A stretch of 64,000 nucleotides of DNA, from the NCBI RefSeq assembly GCF_001742225.1, contig NZ_CP017075.1, positions 2,728,001 through 2,792,000 on the forward strand, read 5' to 3'. Shown here in pieces: positions 1-8,247 of the stretch. Each line of letters begins with the position of its first letter. Position 1 is the stretch's first letter. The stretch is from Novosphingobium resinovorum (GTDB lineage Bacteria > Pseudomonadota > Alphaproteobacteria > Sphingomonadales > Sphingomonadaceae). The position numbers and the translations under genes are program-made. Under the pieces are notes generated by a model. The model saw only the letters and a program-made list of their open reading frames with translations, did no database searches and was not told where the DNA came from.

Positions 1-324
1 GCGGCCGAGACCGAGATCGACGCGGCCGGGGAACAGCGCCGCCAGCGTGCCGAACTGCTCGGAGATCACGTAAGGCGTGTGGTTGGGCAGCATGATGCCG
101 CCCGCGCCAATGCGGATCGTGCTGGTCGCATTGCCGAGATGGGCGAGGACCACCGAGGTCGCGCCGCCCGCGATGCCGTCCATGCCGTGATGCTCGGCCA
201 CCCAGTAGCGCCGGTATCCCGCGCGCTCGGCCGCCTGCGCGGTCCGTACGGAGATATCGAGCGCCTCCGCGACAGTGCCGTCTTCGCGGACGGTGACGAG
301 ATCGAGGACGGACATCGGGATCAT
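1..324 (-). CDS. LLM-class flavin-dependent oxidoreductase (partial, N-terminal part)
   Basis: The minus-strand frame reads [12 protein letters not shown] and continues open to the window edge, giving about 108 residues. The stretch [11 protein letters not shown] followed by the acidic/glycine-rich [12 protein letters not shown] and then [11 protein letters not shown] is the N-terminal signature of the bacterial luciferase-like monooxygenase family (MsnO8/YhbW-type). These proteins bind FMN in a TIM barrel and use reduced flavin to oxidise small organic substrates; the substrate here cannot be told. AAGG lies 8 nt before the chosen ATG at 324; a second in-frame ATG at 315 is possible. It follows the TPR gene by 10 nt, so it is probably the last gene of a three-gene unit. 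The remaining two thirds lie outside the window. Confidence 0.85.
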   Translation of the reverse strand, partial: MIPMSVLDLVTVREDGTVAEALDISVRTAQAAERAGYRRYWVAEHHGMDGIAGGATSVVLAHLGNATSTIRIGAGGIMLPNHTPYVISEQFGTLAALFPGRVDLGLGR

Positions 325-334
325 GGGAGAAACC

Positions 335-1216
335 TTATTTTGCCGGATCAGGAGAGCCGAGCTGGGATAGGTACTGCTTCGCCGTCACCGCAGCGTCACT
401 GGAAGGCGCGGCCGCAACGACCGATTCCCAGCTGCGCCGCGCGGCGGCATCGTTGTGCGAAAGCATGGCGATGACGCCCGCCTCCAGCCCGATCTCGGGG
501 TCTTGCGGAGCGAGGCTCGCAGCTTTCTCGATCTGGGTCTGCGCCTGTGCCAGCTTGTCCTGACGGCGCGAGAGCGTGGCCGAAAGCAGCCACGCCTGCG
601 CATTGTCCGGCTGCGCGGCGCGGGCTTCGGCAAGGGCGTTGGCGGCCTCGTCGGGCTGCTTCACGGCGACCAGCCCGCGCGCACGGTCGAGCGCTATCGA
701 GGCGGTGAGGTCCGCATCGCCGACGATCTTGGCGTCCGTCGCTGCAGGGGCGAGCAGCGAGAGCGCCTGCCCCGCCTGCCCGGCGGCGAGCGCGGCATTG
801 CCCGCCATCGCCCCCAGACGCGCGCGGCTGGCATGGTCGGCAGGATCCGCGGCATCGCGGGCATTGGTGAAGGCGGTGCGCGCCTCGTCCCAGCGGTCGA
901 GGTCGCTGAGCGCCACGCCGAGGCACAGGCCCGCACGCACCTGCTCGCGCCCGATGGCGTCGGCCACCGCGCTGCGGGCGAGTTCGGCGGATTTCTCCGG
1001 GTTCGCCTCGACCGCGCTCATGCAACCGGCGCTGCTGCGGGCGGCAGGCATCGCGACGTTCTGCGCCTCGCGGGCGCGGCGGTCGCGGTCTTCCTTGTCC
1101 TTCTTCTCGATGATCTCCAGCGGCAGCTGCGAAGCATAGGGCCGTGCCGAACTCGGCAGGCTGGAAGCAGGGCCGACCTGGGCCATCAGCGGAAGGAGGA
1201 GAAGCAGCGAGGACAT
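335..1216 (-). CDS. Tetratricopeptide-repeat protein, probably exported
   Basis: A 293-residue protein whose N-terminus ([19 protein letters not shown]) looks like a short signal peptide. From about residue 60 it is almost entirely helical, with alanine-rich helix pairs of TPR type (for example the consecutive units around [35 protein letters not shown] and [17 protein letters not shown]). TPR proteins act as scaffolds for protein contacts; no catalytic residues are visible. Two cysteines (near residues 65 and 97) could pair in the periplasm. The start is 5 nt after the stop of the upstream alpha/beta hydrolase gene, and the stop is 10 nt before the luciferase-like gene, so the three are likely cotranscribed. 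Function is unknown beyond the fold. Confidence 0.8.
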   Translation of the reverse strand: MSSLLLLLPLMAQVGPASSLPSSARPYASQLPLEIIEKKDKEDRDRRAREAQNVAMPAARSSAGCMSAVEANPEKSAELARSAVADAIGREQVRAGLCLGVALSDLDRWDEARTAFTNARDAADPADHASRARLGAMAGNAALAAGQAGQALSLLAPAATDAKIVGDADLTASIALDRARGLVAVKQPDEAANALAEARAAQPDNAQAWLLSATLSRRQDKLAQAQTQIEKAASLAPQDPEIGLEAGVIAMLSHNDAAARRSWESVVAAAPSSDAAVTAKQYLSQLGSPDPAK

Positions 1217-1221
1217 GGGGA

Positions 1222-1998
1222 TCAGGACTCCGGGGTGCCCTCTGCGCGCGGCCCTGCCAACGGAAGCACCAGTTCCGCGACGGTGCGCAGGAGCAGGCGA
1301 ATGTCGGCATCACGCGAGAGGCGATGATCGCCGTCCTTGATCAGCGTGACCTGCACGTCGGCTGAACGCAGTTTCTCCGCCAGCTTCAGGGAGATTTCGA
1401 AAGGCACGTCGGGATCGCGCTGGCCGTGGAGCAGGCGCACCGGGGCGTCGATGGCGATCTCGCCCTCCAGCATAAGGTTGGCCTGTCCGTCTGCCCAGAA
1501 ACCGGGGTGCGTGGGGGTCGGCTCGGGGCCGTAGGGATTGTCCTCGAAGAGGATTTCCCCGTCCGCGAGCAGCGCCTTATCCATCTGGGGGATGCCCCAT
1601 TCGGTGAAGTCCGGCGCCGGTGCGATGCCGACGAGGCCCGCCAGCCGGTCCCCCAGCGCGAGGCCCGCCATCAGCATCAGCCAGCCGCCCATCGAGGAAC
1701 CGACCAGCACGATCTTCTCGTCCGTCTCCAGCGCGGCGACGAGGGCGAGCACTTCCTGTTTCCAGCGCGTGAGAGTGCCGTCGGCAAAGTCGCCCGGCGA
1801 TTCGCCGCAGCCGGAATAGTCGAACAGCAGGCAGGGGAGCCCGCTGGCGCGCGCCATCTCGAACAGGGCGGCGGCCTTGGAACCGGCCATGTCGGACATG
1901 TAGCCGGGGAGGAAGACGATGACCGGGCCAGTGCCGGGAGTGAAACGGTAGGCGATCGAACGCCCGTCGGAGAGATCGAGATAGCTGGTCGAAGTCAT
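1222..1998 (-). CDS. Alpha/beta hydrolase (serine esterase type)
   Basis: A 258-residue alpha/beta hydrolase. The oxyanion region is VFLPGYMSDM. The nucleophile elbow is GSSMGG (Ser near residue 100), and a C-terminal GQRDPDVPF then DGDHRLS supply the expected Asp and His of the catalytic triad. The frame is open further upstream, but that part runs through an intergenic repeat; the ATG at 1998 gives the normal family length and N-terminus (MTSTSYLDLSDGRSIAYRF). Such cytosolic esterases resemble ABHD10/thioesterase-like hydrolases; the substrate cannot be assigned. It is the first gene of a unit with the TPR protein and the luciferase-like oxidoreductase. Confidence 0.85.
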   Translation of the reverse strand: MTSTSYLDLSDGRSIAYRFTPGTGPVIVFLPGYMSDMAGSKAAALFEMARASGLPCLLFDYSGCGESPGDFADGTLTRWKQEVLALVAALETDEKIVLVGSSMGGWLMLMAGLALGDRLAGLVGIAPAPDFTEWGIPQMDKALLADGEILFEDNPYGPEPTPTHPGFWADGQANLMLEGEIAIDAPVRLLHGQRDPDVPFEISLKLAEKLRSADVQVTLIKDGDHRLSRDADIRLLLRTVAELVLPLAGPRAEGTPES

Positions 1999-2057
1999 GG
2001 TGCCCTTAGTGGGAAGTGGTTGGCTGCAGGGCAAGGCGACGGTGTGAATTAAGAGAA

Positions 2058-2168
2058 GGCCCACCCCTAACCCCTCCCGCAAGCGGGAGGGGAGCAGGAC
2101 GTTTCGCCCTCCCGCAAGCGGGAGGGCCGGGAGGCTTGGCCCGCAGGGCCTAGCCGGACGGGGTGGGC
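2058..2168. repeat. Palindromic intergenic repeat, family B copy 1
   Basis: An approximately 111-bp element starting GGCCCACCCC and ending GGGGTGGGCC. Its two internal hairpins are built on CCCTCCCGCAAGCGGGAGGG and it contains the segment GGCCTAGCCGGACGGGG. The same element occurs at 48201-48330 and 61968-62083. It lies between divergent genes and has no coding capacity of its own. Confidence 0.9.
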
Positions 2169-2245
2169 CAGATTGGTATCGAAACCTCTGGACGCCCTCA
2201 CCGTAATGCGATCTTAAGTCCCGACCGCTAACCGTTCGGGCCGAT

Positions 2246-3583
2246 ATGAGCGCCAAGGTCATCCACTTCCCCACCCGCCCGTCCCGGCTTGCGCTGCGGC
2301 TCGAATGGTTCGCCACCGATCGCTCGGTACTGCTCGGTATCTGGGCGCTGTATTTCGCGCTGCGGGTGGCGGTGCTGCTGATCGACGTGGCGCCAACGTC
2401 CGATGCGGAGTGGTATTTCACGCGCGCCGTCAGTCTCGCGGCGGGCCAAGGCTATCTCGACAACCAAGGGGCGCCCACGGCGTTCTGGCCCGCAGGCTGG
2501 CCGATCGCGCTGGGGCTGGTGTTCGCCAAGTTCGGCGCCAGCCAGGTTTCGCTCGGCCTGTTCAACCTCGTGAGCGCAATGCTGATCGGCGCCATGGCGC
2601 TGGCGCTGGGGCGCCGCCTGTTCGGCTCGGAGGGCGCAGCGCGCGCCGGGCTGTTGCTGCTGGCGGTCTACCCCAACGCGATCGGCTACGTCCCGCTGGC
2701 GCTGACCGAGGTGTTCTACACCGCGCTGCTGATGGCGGGATGCTGGGTGATCGTGACGCGCACCAGCCGCTGGCACCTCGTCAGCGCCGGGTTCCTGTTC
2801 GGCGTCGCCACCATGGTCAAGGCACAGACGCTGGTGGTGGTGCCGCTGCTGTTCGCGATCGAGTGGCTGAGGATGGGGCAGGTGTGGAAGCGCTTCCCGC
2901 GCCTTTTCGGTGAAGGATTGCTGGTGCTCGCGCTCGCCGCGCTGACGGTGCTGCCCTGGACGATCCGCAACGAGATCCAGCTGGGCCACTGGGTCGCGGT
3001 CTCGACCAACGGCGGCTATACGCTCCTCACCGGCAACCACGACACCGCGACCGGCGACTACACCCCCGACGCGCCGGTGGTGAAGGAGCTGATGGCCCGC
3101 CCCGGCCTCGACGAAGTGGCGCGCGACGCCGAGGCGCGGCGACTGGGAATGGCGTGGATCACCGCACATCCCGACCGCTTCGCCAAGCTGCTGCCGAAGA
3201 AGTTCCTGCGCCTCTGGCTGCCCGATGGCGAGGCCGAGTGGGCCTATCAGGGCGGCGCGCCGGGCTATGCGCGGTTCGAGATGGTCTATCGCGCGGTGCG
3301 GGTGCTCAATCAGGGGTACTACGTGCTGCTGATGGCGGCTTTTGGCGCCGCGTTCTTCGTGATGATCGCAAGACGTCGGCGCGACGGGCAGCGGTGGATC
3401 GGCTGGTGGCTGCTGCCTTACGGGATCGCGCTCTATCCGACGCTGATCTGCCTCGTGTTCTCGGGCCAGTCGCGGTTTCACTATCCGGTGATGCCGTGGG
3501 TCTGCATGACGGCCGGGTGGCTGGCGATGACGGCGCTGGGCAAGCTGAGCGAACGCGGAACGCACGTGCATACTCTGCACTGA
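2246..3583 (+). CDS. Polytopic membrane glycosyltransferase, ArnT/PMT-like (GT39/GT83 type)
   Basis: A 445-residue integral membrane protein with about ten hydrophobic segments. The first luminal loop carries TSDAEWYF, where the acidic residues match the position of the catalytic Asp in GT-C enzymes of the PMT/ArnT group, followed by PTAFWPAGWP. Other GT-C-like features are the LTEVFYTALLMAG helix and KAQTLVVVPLLF. Family members transfer a sugar from a polyprenyl-phosphate donor to lipid A, protein or another glycan outside the cytoplasmic membrane; donor and acceptor are not known here. The ATG at 2246 is preceded by an upstream gap filled by repeat B. It stands alone and is followed by repeat A1. 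Confidence 0.8.
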   Translation: MSAKVIHFPTRPSRLALRLEWFATDRSVLLGIWALYFALRVAVLLIDVAPTSDAEWYFTRAVSLAAGQGYLDNQGAPTAFWPAGWPIALGLVFAKFGASQVSLGLFNLVSAMLIGAMALALGRRLFGSEGAARAGLLLLAVYPNAIGYVPLALTEVFYTALLMAGCWVIVTRTSRWHLVSAGFLFGVATMVKAQTLVVVPLLFAIEWLRMGQVWKRFPRLFGEGLLVLALAALTVLPWTIRNEIQLGHWVAVSTNGGYTLLTGNHDTATGDYTPDAPVVKELMARPGLDEVARDAEARRLGMAWITAHPDRFAKLLPKKFLRLWLPDGEAEWAYQGGAPGYARFEMVYRAVRVLNQGYYVLLMAAFGAAFFVMIARRRRDGQRWIGWWLLPYGIALYPTLICLVFSGQSRFHYPVMPWVCMTAGWLAMTALGKLSERGTHVHTLH

Positions 3584-3635
3584 AGGGCTCGAGCCCTGGA
3601 CGGGTGGTTGTGAACCGGCAACGTGGCAGCGTGAG

Positions 3636-3722
3636 GCGCAGGGGCTTCGACAAGCTCAGCCTGAGCGGATTTCAGAAATACCCCTATTCCCGCTCAGGCT
3701 GAGCTTGTCGAAGCCCCTGCGC
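3636..3722. repeat. Palindromic intergenic repeat, family A copy 1
   Basis: A perfect 33-bp inverted repeat (3636-3668 and 3690-3722) with a 21-bp loop. Its core is GGCTTCGACAAGCTCAGCC. Other copies lie at 22324-22404, 27904-27980, 30783-30858 and as a half copy at 48253-48279. Placed between convergent genes it could fold into a long hairpin and end transcription from both sides. Confidence 0.92.
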
Positions 3723-3734
3723 AGAAAGCACCGC

Positions 3735-3932
3735 TCAGTACAGGATCGGCGCCACGACCCGCAGGATCACCTTGCCATCGGCACGGATCGTGCCGAAACC
3801 GGTCTCCTCACGCGGCCGGGCAGGTTCGGCGGCGGACTGGAACAGTCCCAGCGACACCGCGACAGCCGCCGCGATCGCTACCGCCACGCCGACCCGTGCC
3901 CCACGCCTTCGCTTCAACGGCCCGCCAGCCAT
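3735..3932 (-). CDS. Small single-pass membrane protein
   Basis: A 65-residue protein with a basic N-terminus (MAGGPLKRRRGAR), one Ala/Val-rich transmembrane helix (about residues 13-33) and a short polar C-terminal part ending in KVILRVVAPILY. Its ATG overlaps the stop of the HTH gene by one base (TGATG), so it is translated as part of that unit. It is not a recognised family. The C-terminal extracytoplasmic tail with ILRVVAP is the only notable feature. The longer open frame upstream overlaps the other two genes and is not used. Confidence 0.65.
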   Translation of the reverse strand: MAGGPLKRRRGARVGVAVAIAAAVAVSLGLFQSAAEPARPREETGFGTIRADGKVILRVVAPILY

Positions 3933-4126
3933 CACTCGCCCCTCTGGAATATCTCTTCGATCGTCATACCAAAGAGGTCGGCGATGCGAAAGGCCAGCGG
4001 CAGCGAGGGATCGTAGCGCCCCGTCTCGATCGCGTTGACGCTCTGGCGCGAGACTTCCAGCCGCTCGGCCAGATCCTGCTGGCTCCAGCCGCGCTCGGCG
4101 CGCAGGACCTTGAGGCGGTTCTTCAC
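3932..4126 (-). CDS. Small XRE-family HTH regulator
   Basis: A 64-residue protein consisting only of a Cro/C1-type helix-turn-helix: LRAERGWSQQDLAERLEVSRQSVNAIETGRYDPSLPLAFRIAD read in two adjacent halves is the standard YozG/PF01381 layout, ending MTIEEIFQRGE. Start is GTG at 4126 inside GTGA, overlapping the stop of the membrane-protein gene by 3 bases, with GGAGG just upstream. Small HTH genes coupled to a membrane protein of this kind are frequent in sphingomonads; autoregulation through the palindrome at 4755-4783 is an inference. Confidence 0.9.
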   Translation of the reverse strand: MKNRLKVLRAERGWSQQDLAERLEVSRQSVNAIETGRYDPSLPLAFRIADLFGMTIEEIFQRGE

Positions 4127-4707
4127 GCCTCCCTCCAGCGATTGACGATAGAGCTGGCGCCCAGTCCCACCGCCCACACCGGCACGGCGGCCCAGCCGGG
4201 AACGTGCGGGACCAGTTCGAACGTCTCGAGGAAGCCCCAGACGGTCGCCACCGCCAGCAGCAGCCCGGTGGCCCAGAGAGCCGCGTTGATGACACGCAGG
4301 CGAAGATACTCGTCGGTCTCCTCCACCAGATAGCGCGCCATCGTCCACAGCATGAAGAAGATCGGCAGCGCCGGCAGCAGCGCCAGCAGCCAGAGCAGAG
4401 GCCCGGATGCGCCGGACTTGGCCCCGAAGACGGCCACGAACAGGAAGATCACATAACCGAACGCCCAGATCAGGCCCCGGCGATTGTAGCGCCGCGTTGC
4501 GGGAGACAGCGCTCCGCACGCTGCCTGTGCCTTCTCGGAAGCGCGGACCAGCGGGATCAGCAGCAGCATCGGTGGGATCATCACCAGCGCTGAGGGAATC
4601 GACCCCAGATCCAGCGCACGCGCGGCGAACCCTGTGCCGAACATGCCTACGAAAAACGCGCCACCCCAGAACCAAGCGGGTCCGCGCGACAGGGTTTGGT
4701 CCGTCAT
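4123..4707 (-). CDS. Four- to five-pass membrane protein of unknown function
   Basis: A 194-residue protein with hydrophobic helices near residues 12-30, 38-54, 78-96, 103-122, 143-161 and 166-180, joined by short charged loops (RASEKAQAACGALSPATRRYNRRG; RYLVEETDEYLRLR). The second loop resembles the charged loop of DUF2178-like proteins that pair with small HTH regulators, but the match is by eye only. It is the first gene of a three-gene unit with overlapping reading frames. AAGGAGG precedes the ATG at 4707 (seen as CCTCCTT on the plus strand). Role unknown; a membrane stress or envelope function is only a guess. Confidence 0.75.
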   Translation of the reverse strand: MTDQTLSRGPAWFWGGAFFVGMFGTGFAARALDLGSIPSALVMIPPMLLLIPLVRASEKAQAACGALSPATRRYNRRGLIWAFGYVIFLFVAVFGAKSGASGPLLWLLALLPALPIFFMLWTMARYLVEETDEYLRLRVINAALWATGLLLAVATVWGFLETFELVPHVPGWAAVPVWAVGLGASSIVNRWREA

Positions 4708-4754
4708 GACAAGCCTCCTTGCTTATGTGTAAAGGGAATTTGTCATTCTAGTCA

Positions 4755-4783
4755 CCATAAGTCAAGCAACATTGACATTATGG
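4755..4783. promoter_or_regulatory. Imperfect palindrome, candidate operator
   Basis: CCATAA-GTCAA-GCAACA-TTGAC-ATTATGG: the two arms are reverse complements except for one inserted base. It lies about 50 bp upstream of the start at 4707 in an unusually AT-rich stretch. The adjacent gene for a small HTH repressor makes it a likely autoregulatory site. It does not match an Fnr box, because the TTGAC arms face outward. Confidence 0.5.
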
Positions 4784-5111
4784 AAAGTAGCCTCGTCGTC
4801 ATCGGGTGATCCCGAGACCACGCTTGGCTTTCCGCGCCCGAATCGCTACATCGCGCTCATGCTGTTAGGCACCGCCAAGACTACGACCCAGACTACTCGG
4901 CTCGTCCGGGCACGGTTGGTCGCAGGCTGAGCACGCGAACCGCCGTCGCCCGGATTTCGGGCGAGATTGGCGTCTCTCGTTTCCGAAATAGAGCCATTTC
5001 AGCCGACGCCGCACCTTCACCCGGAGGCGCGCCTGTGCCATGGCGCCCCCAAAGGTTTTCCGCCCACATGCTCTGGTATGGCATGGGGCAAACGAGAGAA
5101 TGAGTTCGTCC
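4784..5111. other. Leader region of thrS, no gene seen
   Basis: About 330 bp between the palindrome and thrS. I see no T-box (not expected in this group), no clear attenuator hairpin with a T-run, and no open frame with convincing codon use. An ATG at 5040 is in frame with thrS but would add 24 residues not expected in the family. Confidence 0.5.
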
Positions 5112-7106
5112 ATGTCCGAAATGTTCAAGATCAGCCTGCCCGACGGTTCCGTGCGCGAGATGCCGCAAGGCTCGACCCCGGCCGACGTCGCTGCCGCCAT
5201 CGGCCCCGGCCTCGCCAAGGCCGCCCTCGCCGCGAAGATCGACGGTGAGCTGGTCGACCTGTCGCGCCCCTTCACCGGCGACGCCAGCCTTGCGCTCGTG
5301 ACCAGCCGCGACGAGGCCGAAGCGCTGGACCTGGCCCGTCACGACTTCGCGCACGTCCTTGCCGAAGCGGTGCAGGCGCTGTTCCCCGGCACGCAGATCA
5401 CCTTCGGCCCTTCGACGAACGACGGCTTCTACTACGACTTCGCCCCGGCAGAGCGCCCCTTCACCGACGAGGACCTGCCCGCGATCGAGGCGGAGATGCG
5501 CAAGATCATCGCCGCCAACAAGCCGCTGCGCCGCGAGGTATGGGACCGCGAACAGCTCATCAGCCGCTGGAAGCAGCAGGGTGAGAGCTTCAAGGCCGAA
5601 TGGGCCGCCGAACTCCCCGGCGACGAGCCTCTGACGGTCTACTGGTCGGGCGACGACTGGCTCGACATGTGCCGCGGTCCGCACCTGCCCTCGACCGGCA
5701 AGCTGGACCCCGCCGCCTTCAAGCTGACGCGCGTATCGGGCGCCTACTGGCGCGGCGACCAGAACAACGCGATGCTTTCGCGCATCTACGGCACCGGCTG
5801 GCTCAACAAGAAGCAGTTGGCCGAGCACCTGACGCGCCTCGAAGAGGCCGCCAAGCGCGACCACCGCAAGCTCGGTAACGAGATGGACCTGTTCCACCTC
5901 CAGCACGAGGCGCACGGCTCGGTGTTCTGGCACCCCAAGGGCTACGTGATCTATCGCGCGCTCGAAGACTACATGCGCCGCGCCGTCAACGATGCGGGCT
6001 GCAAGGAAGTGAAGACGCCACAGGTCATGGACGCGCGCCAGTGGGAGCAGTCCGGCCACTGGGGCAAGTACCGCGAGAACATGTTCGTCATCCCCGACGA
6101 GGTGCCCAACACCGAGGACGACGGCCCGATCATCTCGGACGACGCGCAGTGGATGGCGCTCAAGCCGATGAACTGCCCGGCGCACGTCCTGATCTTCAAG
6201 CAGGGCATCAAGTCGTACCGCGACCTGCCGCTGCGCATCGTCGAGAACGGCTGCTGCCACCGCAACGAGCCGCACGGCGCGCTCCACGGCCTGATGCGCG
6301 TGCGCCAGTTCACGCAGGACGATGGCCACATCTTCTGCCGCGAAGACCAGATCGTCGGCGAAGTGCAGGCGTTCTGCGAGATGGCGGACCGGGTCTACCG
6401 CGACTTCGGCTTCACTTACGCGATCAAGCTGGCACTGCGCCCGGACAACCGCATCGGCACCGACGAGCAGTGGGACAAGGCCGAGGCCGAACTGCGTGAC
6501 GCCGTGGTGCGCGCAGGGCTCGCCACCGAGGAATACGGCTGGGAAGAACTGCCCGGCGAAGGTGCGTTCTATGCGCCCAAGCTGGAATGGCACCTGACCG
6601 ACGCGATCGGCCGCACCTGGCAGGTCGGCACGATCCAGTCCGACCGCATGCTGCCCGAGCGCCTCGACGCGCACTACATCGGCGAAGACGGCGAGAAACA
6701 CCGCCCGGTCATGCTGCACCGCGCGATCTTCGGTTCGTACGAGCGCTTCATCGGCATCCTGATCGAGCACTTCGCGGGCAAGCTGCCGGTGTGGCTGGCC
6801 CCGGTTCAGGCCGTGGTGACGACGATCGTTTCGGACGCCGACGGCTATGCCGCCGAAGTCGCCGCCAAGCTGAAGGCGGCGGGCGTGCGCGTCGAAACCG
6901 ACGTGCGCAACGAGAAGATCAACTACAAGGTGCGCGAACACTCGCTCAAGAAGGTCCCGCACCTCGTCGTCGTCGGCAAGCGCGAGGCGGAGGAAGGCAC
7001 CGTCGCCCTGCGCACCCTCGGCGCCGAGCACCAGAAGGTGATGCCCCTCGATGAAGCCATCGCCCTGCTGACCGCCGAAGCGACCGCGCCGGACCTGAAG
7101 GCATGA
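5112..7106 (+). CDS. thrS: Threonine--tRNA ligase
   Basis: Charges tRNA-Thr with threonine in the cytoplasm. The 664 residues contain, in order, the TGS domain ([19 protein letters not shown]), the editing domain beginning [17 protein letters not shown] with [11 protein letters not shown] later in it, and the class II catalytic core. The zinc ligands are Cys in KPMNCPAHV, His in DDGHIFC and His in PVMLHRA. Motif 2 is [18 protein letters not shown], and a C-terminal anticodon-binding domain follows (from WLAPVQAVV). Two starts are possible: ATG 5112 ([10 protein letters not shown], the usual family start) or ATG 5100 four codons earlier; GAGAGA at 5095-5100 could serve the first. The stop overlaps the next gene by 4 bases (ATGA). 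Confidence 0.97.
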   Translation: MSEMFKISLPDGSVREMPQGSTPADVAAAIGPGLAKAALAAKIDGELVDLSRPFTGDASLALVTSRDEAEALDLARHDFAHVLAEAVQALFPGTQITFGPSTNDGFYYDFAPAERPFTDEDLPAIEAEMRKIIAANKPLRREVWDREQLISRWKQQGESFKAEWAAELPGDEPLTVYWSGDDWLDMCRGPHLPSTGKLDPAAFKLTRVSGAYWRGDQNNAMLSRIYGTGWLNKKQLAEHLTRLEEAAKRDHRKLGNEMDLFHLQHEAHGSVFWHPKGYVIYRALEDYMRRAVNDAGCKEVKTPQVMDARQWEQSGHWGKYRENMFVIPDEVPNTEDDGPIISDDAQWMALKPMNCPAHVLIFKQGIKSYRDLPLRIVENGCCHRNEPHGALHGLMRVRQFTQDDGHIFCREDQIVGEVQAFCEMADRVYRDFGFTYAIKLALRPDNRIGTDEQWDKAEAELRDAVVRAGLATEEYGWEELPGEGAFYAPKLEWHLTDAIGRTWQVGTIQSDRMLPERLDAHYIGEDGEKHRPVMLHRAIFGSYERFIGILIEHFAGKLPVWLAPVQAVVTTIVSDADGYAAEVAAKLKAAGVRVETDVRNEKINYKVREHSLKKVPHLVVVGKREAEEGTVALRTLGAEHQKVMPLDEAIALLTAEATAPDLKA

Positions 7107-7780
7107 TCCAGCGCGAACTCCTCGACAGTGCATGGATTCCGGACGGCGAAAAGCTGGAGCTTTTCAGACACGACAAGGACTTCATGATCGTCATCGGCCA
7201 CAACGAGCTGATGAGCACGCGCAAGTGGGGCTCGGAAGAGGCCCTTGCGACGATGGCCTACGACCGGATCAAGGGCTCTTCCAAGCGCCCGCACTTCCTG
7301 ATCGGCGGCTACGGCATGGGCTTCACCCTGCGCGCCGCGCTTCGGGTGCTGCCCGCCGATGCGAAGATCACCGTCGTCGAACTGGTGCCCGAGATCATCC
7401 AGTGGGCGCGGGGCCCGATGGCGCACCTGACCGGGGACTGCCTCGAAGACCCGCGCGTCAACCTGGTGATGGGCGACGTCGCGCAGGCCATCGTCGACGG
7501 CCATGGTGACTACGATGCGATCCTGCTCGACGTCGACAACGGCCCCGATGGGCTGGTGCGCGAGGACAACAACGTCATCTATTCCAAGGTCGGCCTGCGC
7601 GAGGCTTACGGGGCGCTGACCCCGGACGGCGTGCTGGCGATCTGGTCGGCCGGTGCCGATCCTTCCTTCACCCGCCGCATCGAGCGGGCGAGGTTCGCGG
7701 TGGACGAAGTGAAGGTCCACGCGCGCAGCAACGGCAAGGGGCCGAAGCACGTGATCTGGTTTGCGTCCAAGAGCGAATAA
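7103..7780 (+). CDS. Spermidine-synthase-like SAM-fold protein
   Basis: A 225-residue Rossmann-fold protein of the polyamine aminopropyltransferase/methyltransferase type. [17 protein letters not shown] is the nucleotide-binding glycine loop, [14 protein letters not shown] carries the acidic residue at the end of beta-2, and [16 protein letters not shown] is the D-x-D-type active-site strand. True spermidine synthases are about 280 residues with an N-terminal beta domain; this one has only a short version ([28 protein letters not shown]). It may therefore be a relative of unknown substrate. Its ATG overlaps the thrS stop (ATGA), so it is translationally coupled to thrS. Confidence 0.75.
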   Translation: MIQRELLDSAWIPDGEKLELFRHDKDFMIVIGHNELMSTRKWGSEEALATMAYDRIKGSSKRPHFLIGGYGMGFTLRAALRVLPADAKITVVELVPEIIQWARGPMAHLTGDCLEDPRVNLVMGDVAQAIVDGHGDYDAILLDVDNGPDGLVREDNNVIYSKVGLREAYGALTPDGVLAIWSAGADPSFTRRIERARFAVDEVKVHARSNGKGPKHVIWFASKSE

Positions 7781-7785
7781 GGGAA

Positions 7786-7807
7786 GTCTGGGGCCATTGC
7801 CCCAGAC
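7786..7807 (+). terminator. Perfect stem-loop after the thrS unit
   Basis: GTCTGGGGC-CATT-GCCCCAGAC is a 9-bp perfect stem with a 4-base loop, 6 nt after the stop at 7780. It lacks a T-run, so it is at best a weak or Rho-assisted terminator or a 3'-end stabiliser. Confidence 0.5.
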
Positions 7808-7892
7808 CCCTGAACTGTCGTCGTAGCGCGCGCAGTAGCGTTTCGTATGGACTGCAGCCTTAATAATGGCCTGCGGCGCATCACCTCAAGTT

Positions 7893-7966
7893 CGTCATTG
7901 CGAGCGTAGCGAAGCAATCCAGGGCAGTTTCATACCGCGCTGGATTGCTTCGCTACGCTCGCAATA
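7893..7966. repeat. Palindromic intergenic repeat, family E copy 1
   Basis: CGTCATTGCGAGCGTAGCGAAGCAATCCAG-type arm and its inverse around 7940-7966, separated by about 15 bp. Copies E2 (15881-15961) and E3 (18182-18262) share both arms. The right arm of this copy ends GCAATATCGA instead of GCAATGACGAA, so it has lost its terminal complement. Confidence 0.88.
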
Positions 7967-8012
7967 TCGAGGTGATAGCCTCACAATGAGCGTGCGGCGC
8001 CGCTGCCCGCAA

Positions 8013-8237
8013 TCAGCTCGACGGTAACGGGGGTGCAGGGGGGCCATGCTCCCCTGCTTTCTTCTTCGAACCCTTCGAAACCGCCACGATCACCGCACTG
8101 CCGAGCAATATCCCGGTAACCATGGCCCCAACCGCCAGAAGCCCAACCGGACTGAAATCCGCCCGGGCTTCCGCGCTGAAGACCTTGCCGAAGCGCAGCG
8201 CAGCGCTGGTGACCTGACGATCCTTGTAGAGCTTCAT
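8013..8237 (-). CDS. Small membrane protein downstream of the bestrophin gene
   Basis: A 74-residue protein with one transmembrane helix (VGLLAVGAMVTGILLGSAVIVAV, residues about 28-50) and a basic, Pro-rich tail (KGSKKKAGEHGPPAPP). The ATG at 8237 follows the stop of the bestrophin-like gene by 10 nt, with GGGGG just before it. The longer open frame upstream overlaps the bestrophin gene in another frame and is not real. Family unknown; the operon position suggests a partner of the channel protein, which is inference. Confidence 0.6.
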   Translation of the reverse strand: MKLYKDRQVTSAALRFGKVFSAEARADFSPVGLLAVGAMVTGILLGSAVIVAVSKGSKKKAGEHGPPAPPLPSS

Positions 8238-8247
8238 ACCCCCAGGA

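Noticed and set aside
4893..7133. Very long open frame (about 746 codons) antisense to thrS
   Set aside because: It is a shadow of thrS: biased third positions of a GC-rich gene keep the opposite frame open. Its translation is repetitive Val/Ala/His/Arg with no family features. The same applies to the long antisense frames over glnE (10736-15352 beyond 12463), cyoB, bcsAB, the TonB receptor and the 2246 glycosyltransferase.
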